A stretch of 44,704 nucleotides of DNA from an uncultured Clostridia bacterium. Its GTDB lineage: Bacteria; Bacillota; Clostridia; Christensenellales; CAG-138. Numbering within the stretch: the first letter of the stretch is position 1; each line of letters starts with the position of its first letter. The stretch spans positions 1 through 44,704 of the forward strand of contig CAMZFO010000004.1 in NCBI GenBank assembly GCA_947306125.1. Reading direction: 5' to 3'. The notes beneath the pieces are model-generated. The model was given only the letters and a program-made list of their open reading frames with translations, was not told the origin of the DNA and did not search any database. Shown here piece after piece: positions 1-6,970 of the stretch. The position numbers were made by a program, and so were the translations under genes.

Positions 1-1361
1 AGCAGCTTGGTGATGACGGTGCGCTTGGTCTTGAGGCTGCGGGCGGAGATATCCATCAGCTTATCGAGCCTCGCGTAGAAATCCTTTTCGTCCTTCGCCT
101 GATAAGCGATGCGGGGCATATTGATGGTGACGACGCCGACGGAGCCGGTGCTTTCGCCGGAGCCGAAGAAGCCGCCGGACTTCTTGCGCAGCTCGCGAAG
201 GTCGAGGCGCAGCCTGCAGCACATGGAGCGCACGTCGGAGGGCTCCATATCGGAATTGATGTAGTTGGAGAAATAGGGGGTGCCGTACTTGGCGCTCATC
301 TCAAAGAGGAGCTTGTTGTTCTCGGTCTCCGACCAGTCGAAATCGCGGGTGATGGAGTAGGTGGGGATGGGGTACTGGAAGCCGCGGCCGTTGGCGTCGC
401 CCTCGATCATTATCTCGATGAACGCCTTGTTGACCATGTCCATCTCCTTCTTGCAGTCGCCGTAGGTGAAGTCCATCTCGCGGCCGCCGACGATCGCGGG
501 CAGATTCTCCATGTCCTTGGGGCAGACCCAATCGAGGGTGATGTTGGAGAAGGGCGCCTGAGTGCCCCAGCGGCTGGGGGTGTTCACGCCGTAAACGAAG
601 CTCTGGATGCACTGCTTGACCTCCTTCTGGGTGAGGTTGTCGACCTTTACGAAGGGGGCGAGATAAGTGTCGAAGGAGGAGAACGCCTGCGCGCCCGCCC
701 ACTCGTTCTGCATTATGCCCAGGAAATTGACCATCTGGTTGCAGAGGGTGGAGAGATGGGAGGCGGGGGATGAGGTGATCTTGCCGGGAACGCCGCCGAG
801 GCCCTCCTGGATGAGCTGCTTGAGGCTCCAGCCCGCGCAGTAGCCGGTGAGCATGGAGAGGTCGTGCAGATGGATGGCGCAGGAGCGGTGAGCCTCCGCG
901 ATCTCCTTGTCGTAAACCTCGGAAAGCCAGTAATTGGCGGTGATGGCGCCGGAGTTGGAGAGTATGAGGCCGCCGACGGAATAGGTGACGGTGGAGTTCT
1001 CCTTAACGCGCCAGTCGTTGATCTTGAGGTAGTTGTCGACTATGTCCTTATAGTCCAGAAGGGTGGAGCCGACGTTGCGGATCTTCTCGCGCTGCTTGCG
1101 GTAGAGTATGTAGCTCTTGGCCACGTCCGCATAGCCCGCCTCGGAGAGCACCTTTTCGGCGCTGTCCTGAATGTCCTCAACGGCTATCTGCTCGTCCTTG
1201 ATCTTCTCCTCGAAATCGGCGCACACGCGCAGAGCGAGCATGTCTATGATGCTCGGATGATACTGCTTATTGCATGCTTCGAATGCCTTGGTCAGCGCCG
1301 CGCTGATCTTCCTGATATCGAACTCGGCGATCTTGCCGTCGCGTTTGACGACTCTGTACAT
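1..1361 (-). CDS. nrdD: Anaerobic ribonucleoside-triphosphate reductase, 3' end truncated by the window edge
   Basis: Reverse-strand translation begins MYRVVKRDGKIAEFDIRKISAALTKAFEA (ATP-cone) and includes GSGESTGSVGVVTINMPRIAYQA; adjacent to nrdG. Confidence 0.93.
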   Translation of the reverse strand, partial: MYRVVKRDGKIAEFDIRKISAALTKAFEACNKQYHPSIIDMLALRVCADFEEKIKDEQIAVEDIQDSAEKVLSEAGYADVAKSYILYRKQREKIRNVGSTLLDYKDIVDNYLKINDWRVKENSTVTYSVGGLILSNSGAITANYWLSEVYDKEIAEAHRSCAIHLHDLSMLTGYCAGWSLKQLIQEGLGGVPGKITSSPASHLSTLCNQMVNFLGIMQNEWAGAQAFSSFDTYLAPFVKVDNLTQKEVKQCIQSFVYGVNTPSRWGTQAPFSNITLDWVCPKDMENLPAIVGGREMDFTYGDCKKEMDMVNKAFIEIMIEGDANGRGFQYPIPTYSITRDFDWSETENNKLLFEMSAKYGTPYFSNYINSDMEPSDVRSMCCRLRLDLRELRKKSGGFFGSGESTGSVGVVTINMPRIAYQAKDEKDFYARLDKLMDISARSLKTKRTVITKL

Positions 1362-1437
1362 GATGAAATCCCCCTTGAATCGATCGATTGATTTATTCGC
1401 AAAACCGCAAACTAACGGATTTTAGCTTACATACTCC

Positions 1438-1466
1438 ATTATATCAAAGCCCGGCGTTCCTGTCAA
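1438..1466 (-). promoter_or_regulatory. Sigma-A-type promoter of nrdD
   Basis: Minus strand TTGACA-N17-TATAAT. Confidence 0.8.
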
Positions 1467-1473
1467 CAGGATT

Positions 1474-1521
1474 TTTCAATATGCTGTGCTGTATATTTTA
1501 TCCGGACACAAGATATAGTGT
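1474..1521. promoter_or_regulatory. Candidate paired NrdR boxes
   Basis: ACACAAGATATAGTGT at 1506-1521 plus a degenerate box TTTCAATATGCTGTGC at 1474-1489, 16 bp apart (centres 32 bp), upstream of the nrdD promoter. Confidence 0.7.
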
Positions 1522-1574
1522 TTTTTCCGCGCCGGGCCCGCGCCCGTTTCCGTGAAATCCCCGTCCGCTTCGGG

Positions 1575-1616
1575 AAAAAGAAAAATCCGCATACACAATA
1601 TCTTGTGGATGCGGAT
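1575..1616 (-). terminator. Rho-independent terminator of the nrdG-membrane protein unit, containing a NrdR-box-like core
   Basis: ATCCGCATaCACAA-TATC-TTGTGgATGCGGAT hairpin followed on the minus strand by TTTTTCTTTTT. Confidence 0.75.
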
Positions 1617-1662
1617 GAATTTACATACAACGCCGAATGGGTGAAAAGAATGATACGCCGCC

Positions 1663-2199
1663 TCAGTCCTTTTCCTCCCGGGGCAGATGCCGCCTCGCGT
1701 AAAGGAGCACGCTGCTGAACAGGCTGCATGCGCCAAGCGCCATGAACGCTCCTTCGTTGATACAGAGCAGTTTGTATTCGAGCTCGCTTAGGGTGCGTAT
1801 CACCTGATTGTGATCTAATGTGACGTATTTGCCGTCCACGATCTCCGGAGAGCCCCCGCTAATGAACGTGGTGAGGAGCGATGCGGCGAACAGCACCGCC
1901 GTGCATATGCTCACCGCGCGCAGTACGGAGTCGAAGCCCCCGCGGCGTGCATTGTCGGCTTTTGATTTTCTGAATGCGCCGAAGCCCGTTATCGCATAAA
2001 GAACAAATGCGGCGATTATGAACACGAAGGAATACGTCCTTGCCTGGCGGTTGAATATCATGCATAGCGGTATCGAAACAAGCGATACTATCCATGCAAA
2101 GAAGCATATCTCGTATATGGGGCGCGAAACGACGTATTCCGGCTCCGCGTCCTGCTTCTGCGGCAGCAGATCATGATACTCGTCTCCGAACATGCCCAT
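1663..2199 (-). CDS. Small multi-pass membrane protein of unknown function
   Basis: ORF from MGMFGDEYHDLLPQ with several hydrophobic segments; starts 2 nt after the nrdG stop. Confidence 0.7.
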   Translation of the reverse strand: MGMFGDEYHDLLPQKQDAEPEYVVSRPIYEICFFAWIVSLVSIPLCMIFNRQARTYSFVFIIAAFVLYAITGFGAFRKSKADNARRGGFDSVLRAVSICTAVLFAASLLTTFISGGSPEIVDGKYVTLDHNQVIRTLSELEYKLLCINEGAFMALGACSLFSSVLLYARRHLPREEKD

Positions 2200-2201
2200 T
2201 A

Positions 2202-2888
2202 TCACATCCCCCTTATCTCCGCGTGCTTGACGAAGGGCTTTACCGCCGCCAGATACCTCTGCATCTCCTCCGCCGTCGGCGCGGAGAAGCATTTGAAGGG
2301 CACCGTGTCGCGGTCGGCAAAGGCCTGCAGGAAATAGTTTTCCGCGCCCTCTATCATGCGGCCTATGTTTATAAAGGAGGTCTCGTCGTGCAGGGGGGAG
2401 ACGACAGTCGTGCGGAACTCGTAGCCGACCCGCCCCTCGAGCAGCAGCGCGATGCTCTCCTCGATCGGCGCGGTATCCATCTCCTCCAGCCCGCAGGTCA
2501 GCGCGTAGCGGGGTATGTCGTTCTTCACGTCCATTGCGGCGTAGTCTATGAGCCCGCGGTCTATGAGCGCGCGAAGCCGCTCCGGATGAGTGCCGTTGGT
2601 ATCGAGCTTCACGGCAAAGCCCAGCTCCTTTATGCGCGATATGAGTTCGGGAAGCTCGCTTCGCAGCAGTGCCTCGCCCCCCGTGAAAGCCACGCCGTCA
2701 AGCAGGCCCCGGCGGGTATTGAGAAACTCCATGAGCCCCGCGTCGTCCGTCACGGCGGGGGCGGCGCCCCAAAGCTCGCTGTTATGGCAGAAGGGGCAGC
2801 GCAGGTCGCACCCGGCCAAAAACACCGTGCAGGCGGATCTGCCCGGAAAATCGAGCAGCGTGAGCTTTTGCAGGCCGTTGATATCCAT
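2202..2888 (-). CDS. nrdG: Anaerobic ribonucleotide reductase activating protein, radical SAM
   Basis: MDINGLQKLTLLDFPGRSACTVFLAGCDLRCPFCHN with CxxxCxxC motif. Confidence 0.9.
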   Translation of the reverse strand: MDINGLQKLTLLDFPGRSACTVFLAGCDLRCPFCHNSELWGAAPAVTDDAGLMEFLNTRRGLLDGVAFTGGEALLRSELPELISRIKELGFAVKLDTNGTHPERLRALIDRGLIDYAAMDVKNDIPRYALTCGLEEMDTAPIEESIALLLEGRVGYEFRTTVVSPLHDETSFINIGRMIEGAENYFLQAFADRDTVPFKCFSAPTAEEMQRYLAAVKPFVKHAEIRGM

Positions 2889-2924
2889 CGTTCTGTCCTT
2901 TCGTTGCGTCTTTCGTCATGCTTG

Positions 2925-2952
2925 ATTTTATCATCTGACCGCAAATTGTCAA
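2925..2952 (-). promoter_or_regulatory. Promoter of nrdG
   Basis: Minus strand TTGACA-N16-TAAAAT. Confidence 0.6.
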
Positions 2953-2979
2953 GCCCGACTTTGTTTCTCAATAAAAGCC

Positions 2980-3008
2980 TTGACGAATATATTTTTTTCG
3001 GGTATAAT
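2980..3008 (+). promoter_or_regulatory. Distal promoter upstream of the AOS/SDR operon
   Basis: TTGACG-N17-TATAAT. Confidence 0.7.
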
Positions 3009-3059
3009 GAATTGTTGATGCAGCCGCAGCGGGTGAATGATCTTTTCATATTTTTTTAT

Positions 3060-3088
3060 TTGACGGCCGCGCCCGCCGGTGCTATAAT
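3060..3088 (+). promoter_or_regulatory. Proximal promoter of the AOS/SDR operon
   Basis: TTGACG-N17-TATAAT, exactly 80 bp downstream of the distal promoter. Confidence 0.8.
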
Positions 3089-3097
3089 ACTCATGAT

Positions 3098-3114
3098 GGT
3101 TAACGGTGTTAACC
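3098..3114. promoter_or_regulatory. Operator-like perfect palindrome GGTTAAC-GGT-GTTAACC
   Basis: 7+3+7 bp perfect inverted repeat just downstream of the predicted start site. Confidence 0.6.
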
Positions 3115-3137
3115 CGTAAACAGCGGAAAGGAATCAT

Positions 3138-4319
3138 ATGGATCTTTTTGACAAGTGTAAGAACAGCCTCGTCGAAAACGCGAGGGCTGCGGGGATCTAC
3201 CCCTATTTCCACATGCTCGAGTCCAGGCAGGACGTCGAAGTCATAATGGAGGGCAAGCGCCGCATAATGCTGGGCTCGAACAACTATCTGGGCCTCACCT
3301 CCAATCAGCGCGTGATCGACGCAGGCGTTGCCGCGCTCAAAAAATACGGCAGCGGCTGCTCCGGCTCCCGCTTTTTGAACGGCACTCTGGAGCTGCACGT
3401 TCAGCTCGAGGAGGAGTTGGCGAGGTTCCTCAATAAGGAGGCGGTGATGACCTTCTCCACCGGCTTCCAGTCGAACCTCGGCATTATCAGCGCCATAGTC
3501 GGCAGGCATGATTACATGATCTGCGATAAGGAGAACCACGCCTCCATCTACGACGGCTGCAGGCTGAGCTTCGGCAAGATGGTCAGGTACCGCCATTCCG
3601 ATATGGAGGATCTCGAAGCGCAGCTTAAGAATATCCCCGAGTCCGCGGGCAAGCTCATAATCACCGACGGCGTGTTCTCGATGGGCGGCGATATCGCAAA
3701 GCTCCCGGAGATAGTCGAGCTGGCTCAGAAGTACGGCGCAAGGGTGATGGTCGACGACGCGCACGGCCTCGGCGTGCTGGGCGAAAACGGCCGCGGCACG
3801 GCGGATTATTTCGGCCTCACGGATAAGGTCGATCTCATTATGGGCACCTTCTCCAAGAGCCTCGCCTCCATTGGCGGCTACGTCGCGGGCGATTACCGCG
3901 TTATTGATTACGTACGCCACGCCTCGCGCCCCTTCATATTCTGCGCCTCCATACCGCCTGCCTCCTGCGCGACCGCGCTCGAGGCGCTCCACATACTCGA
4001 GGAGAGCCCGGAGCTGCCCAAGCGGCTCATGGCGCTCGCCGCGCATATGCGCAAGGGCCTGAAGGACAGGGGCATCGCCATCCGCGACAGCATAACGCCC
4101 ATAATCCCCATTTATACCTACGAAAACGAGCGCACCTTCATAAAGGCGAAGGAGCTTTACGAGGAGGGAGTTTACGTCAATCCCGTGCTGCCCCCCGCGA
4201 CCCCGGAGGGCGAGTGCCTGCTCCGCACGAGCTATATGGCGACCCATACCGAGGCGCTCCTGGACGAGGCGCTCGACATCATAGAGAGGGTAATAGGGCC
4301 CTCGGAGAAGCATGAGTAA
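3138..4319 (+). CDS. Alpha-oxoamine synthase family PLP enzyme, serine palmitoyltransferase-like
   Basis: GSNNYLGLTSNQRVI, GSGCSGSRFLNGTLELHVQLE, DDAHGLGVLGENGRG, PLP-lysine motif GTFSKSLASIGGY; resembles Bacteroides-type SPT as recalled. Confidence 0.85.
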   Translation: MDLFDKCKNSLVENARAAGIYPYFHMLESRQDVEVIMEGKRRIMLGSNNYLGLTSNQRVIDAGVAALKKYGSGCSGSRFLNGTLELHVQLEEELARFLNKEAVMTFSTGFQSNLGIISAIVGRHDYMICDKENHASIYDGCRLSFGKMVRYRHSDMEDLEAQLKNIPESAGKLIITDGVFSMGGDIAKLPEIVELAQKYGARVMVDDAHGLGVLGENGRGTADYFGLTDKVDLIMGTFSKSLASIGGYVAGDYRVIDYVRHASRPFIFCASIPPASCATALEALHILEESPELPKRLMALAAHMRKGLKDRGIAIRDSITPIIPIYTYENERTFIKAKELYEEGVYVNPVLPPATPEGECLLRTSYMATHTEALLDEALDIIERVIGPSEKHE

Positions 4320-5103
4320 GCGCATAACCGTCATAACCGGAGCCACGAGCGGCATCGGCCTTGCCATGGCGCGGGAGTTTTCTGCCCGCGGGGATAAGGT
4401 ATACGCGCTTGCGCGCCGCGAAGCGGAGCTGCCCGAGGGCGTCAGCTTCATCGCCGCCGACGTCACGGACGAGGCGCAGGTGAAGGCCGCCGCCGAAGCC
4501 GTAATGGAAAGGGAGGGCAGGATAGACCTGCTCGTGAACAACGCGGGCTTCGGCATTTCGGGCGCCGTCGAGTTTACCAAGGCGGAGGACGCCAAGCGCC
4601 AGTTCGACGTCAATTTCTTCGGCATGGTCAATATGACCCGCGCCGTGCTGCCCCATATGCGCGCGCAGGGCGGCGGCATGGTGTTGAACGTGAGCTCCGT
4701 CGCGGCAGTCACGCCCATACCCTATCAAACCTATTATTCCGCATCCAAGGCGGCTATTAACGCCTACACCATGGCGCTTGCCAACGAGGTGCGCGGGCAT
4801 AATATAAGGGTCGCGGCGCTCATGCCGGGCGACGTAAAGACGGGCTTCACCGCCGCGAGGGCGAAGTCGCTCGAGGGGGCGGAGGTATACCCCGCGCTCG
4901 AGAAGTCGGTAAAGACAATGGAGCATGACGAGCAGAACGGCATGCCCCCCGAGGCGCTGGCAAAGAGGGCGTATTTCATATCCGGAAGGAAGCATCCCAA
5001 GCCCCTCTATTCCTGCGGCTTCCAGTACTGCCTCTTCTGCGTGCTCGCAAAGGTGCTGCCGAATCGGCTTGTGAATTGGATACTCTCAAAGCTTTACGGC
5101 TAA
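4312..5103 (+). CDS. Short-chain dehydrogenase/reductase (possible 3-ketosphinganine reductase)
   Basis: TGATSGIG, NNAGFG, YSASKAA motifs; overlaps the upstream gene by 8 bp. Confidence 0.85.
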   Translation: MSKRITVITGATSGIGLAMAREFSARGDKVYALARREAELPEGVSFIAADVTDEAQVKAAAEAVMEREGRIDLLVNNAGFGISGAVEFTKAEDAKRQFDVNFFGMVNMTRAVLPHMRAQGGGMVLNVSSVAAVTPIPYQTYYSASKAAINAYTMALANEVRGHNIRVAALMPGDVKTGFTAARAKSLEGAEVYPALEKSVKTMEHDEQNGMPPEALAKRAYFISGRKHPKPLYSCGFQYCLFCVLAKVLPNRLVNWILSKLYG

Positions 5104-5137
5104 GGGGAAAGATCCGGCGAAATATATTTATAAAATG

Positions 5138-5168
5138 AGGGAACCTCTCGGCAGGTTCCTTCGTTTTA
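5138..5168 (+). terminator. Rho-independent terminator of the AOS/SDR operon
   Basis: GGAACCT-ctcggc-AGGTTCC followed by TTCGTTTT. Confidence 0.75.
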
Positions 5169-5353
5169 TACTTGAAAGCACAGGGGACAGTGTCGAAGAA
5201 AACCGGAAACGCCGCCCTCGCCGCTTTCACCCCGAGTGAAGGCGGCATTAACAGCCGACGAAATAATCTCCCATTCCGCCGGCCCCAAAGTGAACACTCC
5301 GGCGTGCAAAGGAAAACCCCGCGCGCGCCGGTCACTATATAGCTGGATATAGA

Positions 5354-5384
5354 GCGGCGGCCCGCAGTTTAAGCGGGCCGCCGC
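5354..5384. repeat. GC-rich hairpin repeat, copy 1
   Basis: GCGGCGGCCCGC-AGTTTAA-GCGGGCCGCCGC, perfect 12-bp arms; near-identical copy at 6430-6460. Confidence 0.85.
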
Positions 5385-5403
5385 GTTGTTTTGATCTATA
5401 CCG

Positions 5404-6279
5404 TTACCAATCAAACTGATACTGTGTCGGGAAAGCGAATACTTCGAAAGAAGCTACACTCTCTTCGGTAATACTGTCAGGCATTGAAAGCGAGCTAAGC
5501 TCAAAGCCGACCTTATCACCTGCTGCGATGTCATTCGTGACAATAGTCATGAGCTGACCGATTCCATGATGATCTGCATCATATAGATTTGCAATAACAT
5601 AAACCAGCTTCTGAACTTCATCGCTTGTGTTCTTTACTCTGCCCTTGAGCTTGATTCCATAGTATTTATCCGTGAAGAGCTCTTCATCGGAAGTCTCGAG
5701 GCGAATACACTCAACGGTCGCTTTCTTGGCTTGAACATGAGGAAGAACGGTTAAGGTCTCTACACCGGGATCCTCATCAAGCGTGGTATCATCTGCAAGC
5801 AGCGCGGTTTCGCCGGGGAGAAGAACCTCGGGATAAGGAGAGACCAACTCGATTGTATCTACAAGGTGCTCATCAGCATCCTCAAGGTCAATAGTGCTGG
5901 TGCTGAGATATAAAGGATCCGATCCGGTATTTTCGATTTGAACAACAACATGCACCCAATATGTGCCGATGCTGTTTTTGTAGACAAGGGCATTTGTGTA
6001 CGATACTTCATATGCAGTACCGACGGGCTCTGCAGCCTCAGTAGGTTCGTTCTCAGAGGGTTCTGCCGTCGGCTCTTCCTCTGCAGTACCGACGGGCTCC
6101 GCAGCCTCAGTAGGTTCGTTCTCAGAGGGTTCTGCCGTCGGCTCTTCCTCGGCGGGGGCGGAAGTGTTCTCGGCGGGTTTTTGTGTGGGATCGGTTACAG
6201 AAGACGGCGTCGACGATGAACAACCGGCAGCAAGAACGACTAATACGATGACCAGAATTAAAGACAATAACTTTTTCAT
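5404..6279 (-). CDS. Secreted lipoprotein, FxLYD-domain-like, with Pro/Glu/Thr-rich linker
   Basis: MKKLLSLILVIVLVVLAAGCSSS lipobox; KLKGRVKNTSDEVQKLVYVIANLYDADHHGIG resembles FxLYD. Confidence 0.8.
   Translation of the reverse strand: MKKLLSLILVIVLVVLAAGCSSSTPSSVTDPTQKPAENTSAPAEEEPTAEPSENEPTEAAEPVGTAEEEPTAEPSENEPTEAAEPVGTAYEVSYTNALVYKNSIGTYWVHVVVQIENTGSDPLYLSTSTIDLEDADEHLVDTIELVSPYPEVLLPGETALLADDTTLDEDPGVETLTVLPHVQAKKATVECIRLETSDEELFTDKYYGIKLKGRVKNTSDEVQKLVYVIANLYDADHHGIGQLMTIVTNDIAAGDKVGFELSSLSMPDSITEESVASFEVFAFPTQYQFDW
6014..6150. repeat. 69-bp tandem duplication in the lipoprotein linker (2 copies)
   Basis: gcagtaccgacgggctc[t/c]gcagcctcagtaggttcgttctcagagggttctgccgtcggctcttcctc twice; encodes EEEPTAEPSENEPTEAAEPVGTA x2. 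Confidence 0.95.
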
Positions 6280-6429
6280 AGCATCCTCCTATTTAATAAG
6301 TTGCCAAAATTATAAATCAATCTTTCTGTCCTGTCAACAGTTCAATACGAAATATTTTTTATTGTTAATTTGATATAAAAGGATACGAAAGCAGCTTGGA
6401 GCGCAGCAAGGGTGAGGCTGTGAGCGTGA

Positions 6430-6460
6430 GCGGCGGCCCGCAGTTAAAGCGGGCCGCCGC
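6430..6460. repeat. GC-rich hairpin repeat, copy 2
   Basis: GCGGCGGCCCGC-AGTTAAA-GCGGGCCGCCGC; same arms as copy 1 and same gttgtt flank. Confidence 0.85.
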
Positions 6461-6467
6461 GTTGTTG

Positions 6468-6496
6468 TTGACAGGGATCACGGCTCCGCGTATAAT
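6468..6496 (+). promoter_or_regulatory. Consensus promoter abutting the start codon at 6503
   Basis: TTGACA-N17-TATAAT then CATCAT then ATG. Confidence 0.8.
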
Positions 6497-6502
6497 CATC
6501 AT

Positions 6503-6865
6503 ATGAATACAGACGGCTTGATCGAATACGCATACGAAGCATACGGGGTGCGGCCGGAATACCTTTGGAAGAGGTATCCCGATTACTGCGTGCTGCGCCA
6601 TCAGGGCAGCCGCAAATGGTTCGCCGTGCTTATGGAGGTCTCGAAGAGCTCGCTCGGGCTCCCCGGCGAAGGCATGGCGCAGATAATGAACGTCAAGTGC
6701 GAGCCCATACTTCTTGGCTCCCTGCTGCGGTCGCCGGGCTTCCTGCCCGCATGGCATATGAATAAGGAAAACTGGCTCTCCGTACTGCTTGGCGGCTCCG
6801 TGCCGGATAACGATGTAATATCCCTGCTCGAAATGAGCTATAACATGACCCTCGGGAAAAAGTGA
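6503..6865 (+). CDS. MmcQ/YjbR family protein
   Basis: MNTDGLIEYAYEAYGVRPEYLWKRYPDYCVLRH...KWFAVLMEV...MNKENWLSVLL pattern. Confidence 0.75.
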   Translation: MNTDGLIEYAYEAYGVRPEYLWKRYPDYCVLRHQGSRKWFAVLMEVSKSSLGLPGEGMAQIMNVKCEPILLGSLLRSPGFLPAWHMNKENWLSVLLGGSVPDNDVISLLEMSYNMTLGKK

Positions 6866-6882
6866 AGATATGCGCGCATACG

Positions 6883-6910
6883 AAAACCCCCGCCGCGGCG
6901 AGGGTTTTTT
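6883..6910 (+). terminator. Rho-independent terminator
   Basis: AAAACCC...GGGTTTTTT hairpin after the stop at 6865. Confidence 0.75.
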
Positions 6911-6970
6911 CATGCGTATTATCATATCGCGCTCCGGCTTGCTTTTGCGGCGCGGAGCTTTTTTTATGCT

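Noticed and set aside
301-702. 133-aa minus-strand ORF
   Set aside because: Arg/His/Pro-rich shadow frame inside nrdD; no coding character.
2949-4718. 589-aa minus-strand ORF
   Set aside because: Antisense to the SPT-like and SDR genes, which have clear family motifs; typical long shadow ORF of GC-rich coding DNA.
6014-6150. Possible CRISPR-like repeat
   Set aside because: Two contiguous copies with no spacers, in frame in a lipoprotein; a tandem duplication.
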